Source: Gammaproteobacteria bacterium
GTDB lineage: Bacteria; Pseudomonadota; Gammaproteobacteria; Xanthomonadales; Xanthomonadaceae
NCBI GenBank assembly: GCA_030431185.1
Contig: JAUIJO010000126.1
Span: forward strand, 1-9,345
Reading direction: 5' to 3'
DNA length: 9,345 nt
This document shows positions 1-4,854 of this stretch, in pieces. The notes beneath the pieces were generated by a model that searched no databases, was not told the origin of the DNA, and was given only the letters and a program-made list of their open reading frames with translations. Position numbers and translations under genes: made by a program. Every line of letters starts with the position of its first letter. The first letter of the stretch is position 1.

Positions 1-2
1 TC

Positions 3-317
3 GGCGTGCTCACCAACGGCAGCATCACCCCGGTCGCCTCCGCCAGCGGCAACCACGTCTACCTGTCGGGGACGGGACGTCGCCACCAGCTCGACATCAC
101 CCTGCCCCAGGACCCGCCGCCGCCGGGCGACTACGACTACGTCTACCCGGACGGCATCGGCCAGTACACGCCGGGCGAGACCGTGGTCAAGGGCAGCGAC
201 GGCAAGCGTTACGCCTGCCGGCCCTTCCCCGAGGGCGGCTGGTGCAACATCAACAGCGCGGCCCACTACGCACCCGGCACCGGCTCGAACTGGCGGGACG
301 CCTGGGTCGAGTTCTGA
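3..317 (+). CDS. C-terminal part of a secreted chitin-binding protein (CBM73/GbpA-like module), 5' end outside window
   Basis: The frame is open from the left edge to the TGA at 315-317, so only about 104 C-terminal residues are seen; the GTG at position 6 is internal, not a start. After a short Pro-rich linker (LPQDPPPPGDY) comes a compact module with the pattern YVYPDGIGQYTPGETV, then KRYACRPFPEGGWCN, then HYAPGTGSNWRDAWVEF at the very end. Regularly placed Tyr/Trp residues, two cysteines likely to form a disulfide, and the terminal W..AW match the small chitin-binding modules at the end of GbpA-type lytic polysaccharide monooxygenases (CBM73) and related chitinases. The residues before the linker could be the end of a GbpA middle domain, but this is weak. 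The likely role is to anchor a secreted enzyme on chitin; which enzyme cannot be told here. The module call is fairly sure; the LPMO identity is inference. Confidence 0.75.
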   Translation, partial: GVLTNGSITPVASASGNHVYLSGTGRRHQLDITLPQDPPPPGDYDYVYPDGIGQYTPGETVVKGSDGKRYACRPFPEGGWCNINSAAHYAPGTGSNWRDAWVEF

Positions 318-372
318 GCCCCGCGGGCGGGACGGACTCGCGCTGGCGGCCGCCACCTGACAGACTGCCGCC

Positions 373-936
373 ATGAGCGAAGCGCCCGCACTCGACCTCG
401 TCGTCGCCGCCCTCCGCGGCGGCGGCGTCATCGCCTATCCCACCGAGGCCGTGTGGGGCCTGGGCTGCGACCCCTTCGACGAAGCGGCGGTGCTCCGCCT
501 GCTGGACATCAAGCAGCGCACGGTCGACAAGGGCCTGATCCTGATCGCCGCACGCGCTTCGCAGCTCGACGGCCTGGCCGACTGGGAGGCCTTGTCGGGG
601 GAGCGTCGCGACGAGGTGCTGGCCAGCTGGCCCGGCCCCAACACCTGGGTCGTCCCGGCGACCGCCCGCGTCCCCCGCTGGGTCACCGGCGCCCACGACA
701 GCGTGGCGGTCCGCGTCAGCGCGCACCTGCACGTGGTGGCGCTGTGCCACGCCTTCGGCGGTCCGCTGGTCTCGACCAGCGCCAACCTGGCCGGCGCGCC
801 GCCGGCCTTCCTGCATGAACAGCTCGACCCCGCCCTGCTGGCGCGGCTGGATGCGGTCGCGCCCGGGGAAACCGGTGGGATGGCCGCCCCGACCGTGATC
901 CGCGACGCACGCGACGGCCAGCTGCTGCGCGCCTGA
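373..936 (+). CDS. tsaC: L-threonylcarbamoyladenylate synthase TsaC (YrdC/Sua5 family)
   Basis: This cytoplasmic enzyme makes threonylcarbamoyl-AMP from threonine, bicarbonate and ATP, the first step of the t6A37 modification of tRNAs that read ANN codons; TsaB/TsaD/TsaE complete it. The 187 residues match the single-domain TsaC size (E. coli about 190) and lack the extra C-terminal domain of Sua5. Visible family motifs are AYPTEAVWGLG at 21-31, the KxR nucleotide-binding motif with its context at 47-59 (KQRTVDKGLILIA), SVAVRVS at 110-116, and STSAN at 134-138. Thr50 stands where E. coli-type proteins usually have Pro; this is unlikely to matter. The ATG at 373 has no clear Shine-Dalgarno sequence but places the first conserved block at the usual distance. 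It lies 55 bases after the chitin-binding gene and 85 bases before the next, so it may be transcribed alone. Confidence 0.95.
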   Translation: MSEAPALDLVVAALRGGGVIAYPTEAVWGLGCDPFDEAAVLRLLDIKQRTVDKGLILIAARASQLDGLADWEALSGERRDEVLASWPGPNTWVVPATARVPRWVTGAHDSVAVRVSAHLHVVALCHAFGGPLVSTSANLAGAPPAFLHEQLDPALLARLDAVAPGETGGMAAPTVIRDARDGQLLRA

Positions 937-1021
937 GTTTCGCCGCGCCGCCACGTGCCCCCGCCGGCCCGGCGGCGTAGGATCGGGACACCGCCATCCG
1001 GCGTCTTGTTGGAGAAGGCAG

Positions 1022-1645
1022 ATGGAAATCCCGTCGTCCCGCACGATCCTGCTGGCCTGCACGCTGGCATTCGCGACCTGCCCGGCCCTCGCCCAGGCGC
1101 AGGCCGCCGACCCCGGCGCCGGGATGAGCCCGGAACAGCAGGCCATGATGGCCGCCTGGGAAAAGGCGTCGAAGCCGGGCGCGGAGCACGCGCGGCTGGC
1201 CGAACACTTCGTCGGCGACTGGAACGCGCGACAGACGATCTGGATGGACCCCGACGCCCCGCCAATGACCGCGACCGGCAAGGCCACCACCACCGCCGAG
1301 TTCGGGGGCCGGCAGATGCGCATGGCCTACAGCGGCGAGATGATGGGCGCGCCCTTCGAAGGCGTCAGCCATACCGGCTACGACAACGTCAGCGGCCACT
1401 ACACCGGCGTGTGGATGGACAACATGTCCACCGGCACCTACACCATGACGGGTCGATACGATGACGCCAGCCGGACCTACACGTTCAACGGCCAATGGCC
1501 GGACCCGATGGACGCCGGATCGATGCTGCCCGTGCGCGAGACCCTGCGCATCGTCGATGCCGACCATCACGTGATGGACATGTACGAGACCCACGATGGC
1601 CAGGAGCGCCACACCATGAGGATCGAATTCAGCCGGGCCGAATAG
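1022..1645 (+). CDS. Secreted DUF1579 family protein
   Basis: A 207-residue protein of unknown function. Residues 1-28 look like a Sec signal peptide: a short N-region with Arg7, hydrophobic core ILLACTLAFATCPALA, and likely cleavage after ALAQA, giving a periplasmic or secreted product. The mature part carries the DUF1579 signature: a Met-rich lead (MSPEQQAMMAAWEKA), then KPGAEHARLAEHFVGDWN near 51-68, followed by alternating strand-like segments ending in TMRIEFSRAE. Members are usually predicted as small beta-barrel, lipocalin-like folds, but no biochemical role is established to my knowledge. The start is well supported by GGAGAAGG at 1011-1018 just before the ATG. A 7-base inverted repeat around one base (961-975) lies in the upstream gap, followed by TAGGAT at 978-983, which could be a -10 element; no good -35 partner is seen. 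The downstream cysteine-rich gene starts 55 bases after its stop, so co-transcription is possible. Confidence 0.88.
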   Translation: MEIPSSRTILLACTLAFATCPALAQAQAADPGAGMSPEQQAMMAAWEKASKPGAEHARLAEHFVGDWNARQTIWMDPDAPPMTATGKATTTAEFGGRQMRMAYSGEMMGAPFEGVSHTGYDNVSGHYTGVWMDNMSTGTYTMTGRYDDASRTYTFNGQWPDPMDAGSMLPVRETLRIVDADHHVMDMYETHDGQERHTMRIEFSRAE

Positions 1646-1700
1646 GCGCGCGTTCATCCAAGCGCTTTCCCGGCGCGGCCCCAGGGCGCAAGATGGCGGC

Positions 1701-2432
1701 ATGCGCCCGACGCCCGCCGCCGCCCACCACACCCCCCGTTTGCTGCCGGCCGCGTGCCTGCTGGCCGGGGTGTTGGCGTGCGGGAACGGCCTGGCCGAGA
1801 CCGTCACCATCTACCGCTGCACCGACGGCCAGGGCCGACTGAGCCTGCGGGACACGCCCTGCAAGGCCGGCGAGACCGAGCAGGTGCAGACGATGCGCAA
1901 ACCGGTGGATCCGCCGCCCGCCCGGGCGCCCACCCCGCCGCCCGCGGCCGTGCCACCCCGCCCCGCCGCGCCTGCCGCGCCGCAGGTGGTCTATATCCAG
2001 CCGCCCCGCCCCATGTACGAATGCACCACGCCCGATGGCGAGACCTACACGAGCGATACGCCGGAAGGCAATCCGCGCTGGGTGCCGCTGTGGACGCTCG
2101 GCTACCCCGTCGCAACGGGCCCCGTGCACGGGGGCGGCTACCGGGGGCGCGTGGATGTCGGCGGTGGCAGCGTGAGGGGCCGCATCGACGTGGGCGGCGG
2201 CTACCGGCAAGGCGGCAGCCCGCCGCTCGCGACCGTCGGTTATCCCGCGGGAACCTGGATCCGCGACACCTGCAACGCCCTGCCCCAGCGCGAAGTCTGC
2301 GATCGCCTGCGCGATCGTCGCTATGCCCTGGATCGCCGTTACAACAGTGCGCTGCAGAGCGAGCGGCACGCCATCGACGAGGAGCAGCGCGGCATCGACG
2401 CGCGGCTCGCCAACGACTGCCGGAACCCATGA
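1701..2432 (+). CDS. Secreted cysteine-rich protein with DUF4124-like N-terminal module (paralogue A)
   Basis: 243 residues, function unknown. Residues 1-32 form a signal sequence (core LLPAACLLAGVLACG); cleavage after GLA32 (signal peptidase I) seems likeliest, but VLAC27 is a weak lipobox candidate. Module 1 (residues 38-58) has the DUF4124 pattern YRCTDGQGRLSLRDTPCKAG, with Cys40 and Cys54. A Pro/Ala-rich linker follows (68-104). Module 2 (106-136) is YECTTPDGETYTSDTPEG...PRWVPLWTLGYP. A Gly-rich section with three GGG-headed repeats (144-172) comes next. Module 3 (186-240) holds DTC-x8-C and a charged, probably helical tail ending at Cys240. Six cysteines in the likely mature protein (after residue 32) suggest periplasmic disulfides. 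The ATG at 1701 has no Shine-Dalgarno sequence, although it places the signal peptide well. The stop overlaps the start of the next gene (ATGA, 2429-2432), and that gene is a paralogue, so the two products are probably made together. Confidence 0.85.
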   Translation: MRPTPAAAHHTPRLLPAACLLAGVLACGNGLAETVTIYRCTDGQGRLSLRDTPCKAGETEQVQTMRKPVDPPPARAPTPPPAAVPPRPAAPAAPQVVYIQPPRPMYECTTPDGETYTSDTPEGNPRWVPLWTLGYPVATGPVHGGGYRGRVDVGGGSVRGRIDVGGGYRQGGSPPLATVGYPAGTWIRDTCNALPQREVCDRLRDRRYALDRRYNSALQSERHAIDEEQRGIDARLANDCRNP

Positions 2433-3316
2433 CGTCCCGTCGCCCGACCCTCGCCGCGCCTGGCGGCGCACGCACCCGCCTGCTTCATCGCGCGACGCGC
2501 CCGCTGCTCCTGGCCGGCCTGTCCAGCGTGGTGTGCGTCGCCATGTTCGCCACCGCGCCCGCGCGGGCCCAGACCACCCTGTACCGCTGCACCGATGCCG
2601 GGGGCAACCTGACCATCCAGAGCGCGCCCTGTCCGGCCGGTACCGAGGAGCGCAAGCAGGTGGTCAACGACCTGCCCAGCGCCCCGCCCGAGGCCGCCCC
2701 GCGGCCCTCGACGTTGCCCGAACCGGAATGGCAAATCGCGCCAGCCGAGCCGGCGCCGCTCTCGACCCCCCTGCCGGCGCTCGCACCGGCGCAGGCGCCC
2801 GCGTCCGAGCCGGCGGCGATGCCGACGCCCGGCCAGCCGATCGTCCGGGCGATTCCGCTGGAAACGCGCTCGGACGGCATCGGCGTGGGCGGTGACAGCG
2901 TTTCAGATTTCCAGTTGCTCGACTCCGGGACGCCCCTGGCCGAACGCGAGCCCACCCCCGACGATCCCGCGGCGGGCGACGCGGACGCGGAGGCCACGCC
3001 ACCGCCGCCCCTGTATGCCTGCCGCACCTGGGACAACGACAGCTACTTCGGCGAGCGCGCCGAACCTCCCCCGCGCTGCGCGCCCTTGCAGACGATCGGC
3101 ATCGGCGGCAATCCGGGCATCGGCGCGGGCAGCGCCTGCGAGATGCGCGACGATACCTGCACCGCGGTGCCGGAAGCGCAACTGTGCGACGCCTGGCTGC
3201 GCCACCTGCGCGATGAGCAGGCCAAGCTGGTGTTCGCCCGCAGCGACGACCCTGCCGCCACCCGCGCCGGGATCGAACGCATCGAGGCGCTGCTCGACGC
3301 GAGCAACTGCAGGTGA
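2429..3316 (+). CDS. Secreted cysteine-rich protein with DUF4124-like N-terminal module (paralogue B)
   Basis: 295 residues, function unknown. The frame is open far upstream, back to 1754, but that part is out-of-phase sequence over paralogue A. The ATG at 2429, overlapping A's TGA by 4 bases, directly precedes an Arg-rich N-region and a signal peptide (RPLLLAGLSSVVCVAMFATA, cleavage likely after ARA47), so I take it as the start. Module 1 (52-71) is YRCTDAGGNLTIQSAPCPAG with Cys54/Cys68, spaced exactly as in A. A long Pro/Ala/Glu linker (83-195) replaces A's shorter one. Module 2 (196-226) is YACRTWDNDSYFGERAEPPPRCAPLQTIG. Module 3 (237-294) has Cys237, then DTC-x8-C (244/253) and a charged helix-like tail ending at Cys294. 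There are eight cysteines after the signal peptide. Compared with A it has an extra pair, Cys217 and Cys237. I infer translational coupling and a shared periplasmic or outer-envelope setting. Descent from a common ancestor is supported by all three modules. Confidence 0.85.
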   Translation: MTSRRPTLAAPGGARTRLLHRATRPLLLAGLSSVVCVAMFATAPARAQTTLYRCTDAGGNLTIQSAPCPAGTEERKQVVNDLPSAPPEAAPRPSTLPEPEWQIAPAEPAPLSTPLPALAPAQAPASEPAAMPTPGQPIVRAIPLETRSDGIGVGGDSVSDFQLLDSGTPLAEREPTPDDPAAGDADAEATPPPPLYACRTWDNDSYFGERAEPPPRCAPLQTIGIGGNPGIGAGSACEMRDDTCTAVPEAQLCDAWLRHLRDEQAKLVFARSDDPAATRAGIERIEALLDASNCR

Positions 3317-3453
3317 GCCCGAGCGGAGGTTCGCGAATCGCCCGTCCAGCTGGATCGGGAGCCCGGGGCAGACGCCGGGGCCGGTGGACTGCCCGCATCG
3401 GCAGCCGCATTTGATGGGTATTCCGACGCGGGCGCGACCGCGGCCGCCCCGGC
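3317..3453. other. Convergent intergenic gap with a half copy of a REP-like motif
   Basis: This gap separates two genes whose 3' ends face each other. It holds no open frame worth calling. A 5-base stem (CTGCC/GGCAG, 3389-3404) is too weak and has no T-run, so I see no convincing terminator for either gene. GATGGGTAT at 3413-3421 is the exact reverse complement of one arm of the REP-like element at 4690-4698. Confidence 0.5.
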
Positions 3454-4230
3454 TCAGAACCCGTAGCGCAGGAAGCCGCCGTCCACGGCGATGCATTCGC
3501 CGGTGATGTAAGCGGCAGCCGGCAGGCACAGGAAGGCCACGGCGGCGGCCACCTCCTCGGGCTCGCCGACGCGCCCGAGCGGCGTGCGCAGCAATAGCTC
3601 GTCGAGATAGTCGGCGTCGGCCAGCTTGCCGGAGGTGCGGCGGGTGCGGATGTACCACGGCGCGACCGCGTTGACGCGCACGCCGTCCTCGGCCCATTCG
3701 ATGGCGAGGTTGCGGGTCATCTGGTGCATGGCCGCCTTGCTCATGCCATAGGGCACGCCGGTGCGCACCGCCGTGGCACCCGACACGCTGCCGACGTTGA
3801 CGATGCTCGAGGCGGCATGGCGCGTGAGCAGCGGATGCAGGTAGCGCGACAGCTCGAACGCCGCGAAGGTGTTCACCTCGAAGATCGAGCGCCATTCGTC
3901 GTCGGCGTACTCGGTGGCCGGCTTGCTCAGGTTGCCGCCGGCGTTGTTGACCAGGATGTGCAGACCTTCGCCGAAGTCCTCCACCCAGTCCAGCAACTCG
4001 CGGCGCTGCTCGTCGTCGGCGACGTCGGCGGCGAACCACTCGATGTCGCTCTCGGGGAAGTCCTCGCGCAGTTCGTCGCGCACCGCGTCGAGGGCGTCCG
4101 CGTCGCGCGCGGCGAGCAGGACGTCGGCGCCGAAGCCCAGCAGCTCGCGGGCGATCGCCTGGCCGATGCCGGCGCTGCCGCCGGTGACCAGTGCGAGTTG
4201 TCCGTCCAGTCGCCAACGGTTCGGGTCCAT
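3454..4230 (-). CDS. SDR family NAD(P)-dependent oxidoreductase, tropinone-reductase-like
   Basis: 258 residues, a classical short-chain dehydrogenase/reductase with a Rossmann fold and no export signal, so cytoplasmic. Cofactor motif TGGSAGIG is at 16-23; NNAG at 95-98; the catalytic tetrad reads Asn120, Ser148 (VGSVSG), Tyr161 and Lys165 (YGMSK). The C-terminal block ITGECIAVDGGF at 242-253 is typical. The region AIEWAEDGVRVNAVAPWYIRT (177-197) and the N-terminal RWRLDGQLALVTGG closely follow the tropinone reductase-like branch, whose bacterial members act on unknown ketone or alcohol substrates. Arg42 after the second strand (LAARD) suggests NADP(H) preference; this is inference. The frame is open to 4788, but the ATG at 4230 has GAGGAA five bases upstream and starts exactly where the family begins. 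It diverges from the small lipoprotein gene. Family call is firm; substrate unknown. Confidence 0.93.
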   Translation of the reverse strand: MDPNRWRLDGQLALVTGGSAGIGQAIARELLGFGADVLLAARDADALDAVRDELREDFPESDIEWFAADVADDEQRRELLDWVEDFGEGLHILVNNAGGNLSKPATEYADDEWRSIFEVNTFAAFELSRYLHPLLTRHAASSIVNVGSVSGATAVRTGVPYGMSKAAMHQMTRNLAIEWAEDGVRVNAVAPWYIRTRRTSGKLADADYLDELLLRTPLGRVGEPEEVAAAVAFLCLPAAAYITGECIAVDGGFLRYGF

Positions 4231-4235
4231 GTCTG

Positions 4236-4241
4236 TTCCTC
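4236..4241 (-). promoter_or_regulatory. Ribosome binding site deciding the SDR start
   Basis: On the - strand this reads GAGGAA, five bases before the ATG at 4230. It favours that ATG over the longer open frame that continues to 4788, which would run through the divergent promoter region and antisense to the small lipoprotein gene. Confidence 0.7.
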
Positions 4242-4323
4242 GTCGAGTCGCCCGCCGACAGATGCCTGCGTCCCGTCGTAGCATAGCGCTTGATCGGGGC
4301 CACCATCCCGGTCGGCCGGATTC
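4242..4323. promoter_or_regulatory. Divergent promoter region between the SDR and small lipoprotein genes
   Basis: Both neighbours are read away from this gap, so it must contain or overlap at least one promoter per side unless one gene is read through from elsewhere. TATGCT (on the - strand, within 4280-4287) is a plausible -10 for the SDR, but no good -35 is seen for either direction. A short TCTGT/ACAGA inverted pair spans its left part. Positional inference only. Confidence 0.3.
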
Positions 4324-4335
4324 GAGGAGACGCCC

Positions 4336-4581
4336 ATGCCACGCCGCCACCGTTTCACCCTGTGCCTTGCACTCACCGCCGCCCTGTCGCTGGGCGCCTG
4401 CAGCGAGCCCGAGGCGCCCGACAAGGAGCAACCGCCCGAGCCGCAGGCGAGCACTGCCGGCGACGCGACCGACATGCGCGACGCGATCCAGGCGCCGATC
4501 GACAAGGCCAAGGCCGCCGAACAGGCGATCCAGGACGCCGCCCAGGCCCAGGACGCTGCCGTCGAGGCCGCGGGCGGCTGA
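4336..4581 (+). CDS. Small Ala-rich lipoprotein
   Basis: 81 residues. Residues 1-21 form a lipoprotein signal peptide (MPRRHR, then core FTLCLALTAALS) with lipobox LGAC ending at Cys22. Ser at +2 and Glu at +3 give no inner-membrane retention signal, so outer-membrane sorting is likely. The mature chain is a short acidic/Pro linker (EPEAPDKEQPPEPQ) followed by an Ala-rich, charge-alternating stretch (46-78, MRDAIQAPIDKAKAAEQAIQ and onward) predicted to be one long helix, possibly coiled. That architecture recalls small Lpp-like lipoproteins, but there is no Lpp-type C-terminal Lys and no sequence identity I can claim. GAGGAGA at 4324-4330 is a strong ribosome binding site five bases before the ATG. 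Function unknown. No cysteine beyond Cys22 and Cys10 of the signal, so no disulfides in the mature form. Confidence 0.82.
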   Translation: MPRRHRFTLCLALTAALSLGACSEPEAPDKEQPPEPQASTAGDATDMRDAIQAPIDKAKAAEQAIQDAAQAQDAAVEAAGG

Positions 4582-4640
4582 GGCGCCGGCCGCGCGAATG
4601 CCTCCCGGGTGAAACCTGCCCGGCGCAGCGCGCGGGTCCG

Positions 4641-4698
4641 GGAGCGACGGGAGACGAGTAGCGAACCGCAGGATGGGTCGAGCGTAGCGATACCCATC
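4641..4698. repeat. REP-like extragenic palindromic element
   Basis: The right part is an imperfect hairpin: arm GATGGGT (4672-4678), centre CGAGCGTAGCGAT, arm ACCCATC (4692-4698). It follows a purine-rich lead (GGGAGCGACGGGAGACGAGT, 4640-4659, then AGCGAACCGCAG). This resembles the widespread family of short intergenic palindromes with a GATGGGT...GAGCGTAGCGATACCCATC core seen in many GC-rich gammaproteobacteria; that resemblance is from memory. The whole stretch lies in non-coding DNA between the lipoprotein gene and sppA. Such elements are usually spread by RAYT transposases encoded elsewhere; none is in this window. Confidence 0.6.
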
Positions 4699-4790
4699 AT
4701 CGCGCGCGGGCGCACGCAGGAAAGCGGATTGCACCGGCACGGTGCGACCCGGACTGCATCTGCCCGCCACCCGCGCACCGGATGCCACTC

Positions 4791-4825
4791 AAAAGAAGAA
4801 CGCCCCGGCATGGCCGGGGCGTCTT
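4791..4825 (-). terminator. Rho-independent terminator of sppA (possibly bidirectional)
   Basis: A perfect 10-base stem (ACGCCCCGGC at 4800-4809, GCCGGGGCGT at 4813-4822) closes a 3-base loop. Read on the - strand, it is followed by TTCTTCTTTT, a good U-rich tail, 32 bases past the sppA stop. Read on the + strand, the tail is only CTTTC, so it may also weakly end transcripts from the small lipoprotein gene. Confidence 0.9.
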
Positions 4826-4833
4826 TCAACCCG

Positions 4834-4853
4834 CGCACGCTCGCGAGCGTGCG
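4834..4853. repeat. Perfect 20-base palindrome just after the sppA stop
   Basis: Ten-base half CGCACGCTCG is followed at once by its exact reverse complement. It ends one base from the sppA stop codon (4855-4857) and precedes the main terminator. In RNA it would fold as an 8-base stem with a 4-base loop. It may help 3'-end stability or termination, or bind a dimeric protein; no T-run follows directly. Confidence 0.6.
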
Positions 4854-4854
4854 A

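Noticed and set aside
344..355. 12-base palindrome TGGCGGCCGCCA before tsaC
   Set aside because: It is pure GC sequence of a kind expected often by chance at this base composition, with no T-run or spacing that suggests a regulator site.
961..975. Inverted repeat CCGCCGG/CCGGCGG after tsaC, considered as a terminator
   Set aside because: The loop is too small for a full stem and no T-run follows; it is mentioned only as context for the DUF1579 gene.
250..1323. 357-codon - strand open frame opposite tsaC and the DUF1579 gene
   Set aside because: It is antisense to two recognisable genes and shows no domain; the low stop-codon rate in GC-rich sequence explains it.
1754..2428. Upstream extension of the paralogue B frame over paralogue A
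   Set aside because: The extension is Arg/Ala/Pro-rich shadow sequence in a different phase from a real gene. The signal peptide begins at 2429, so this is not a fusion protein.
3389..3404. Small hairpin CTGCC/GGCAG in the convergent gap, considered as a terminator
   Set aside because: The stem has only five pairs and no T-run follows on either strand.
4231..4788. N-terminal extension of the SDR frame up to 4788
   Set aside because: The extra residues have no domain, would overlap the small lipoprotein gene in antisense and the REP-like element, and the ATG at 4230 has a good ribosome binding site at the family's normal start.
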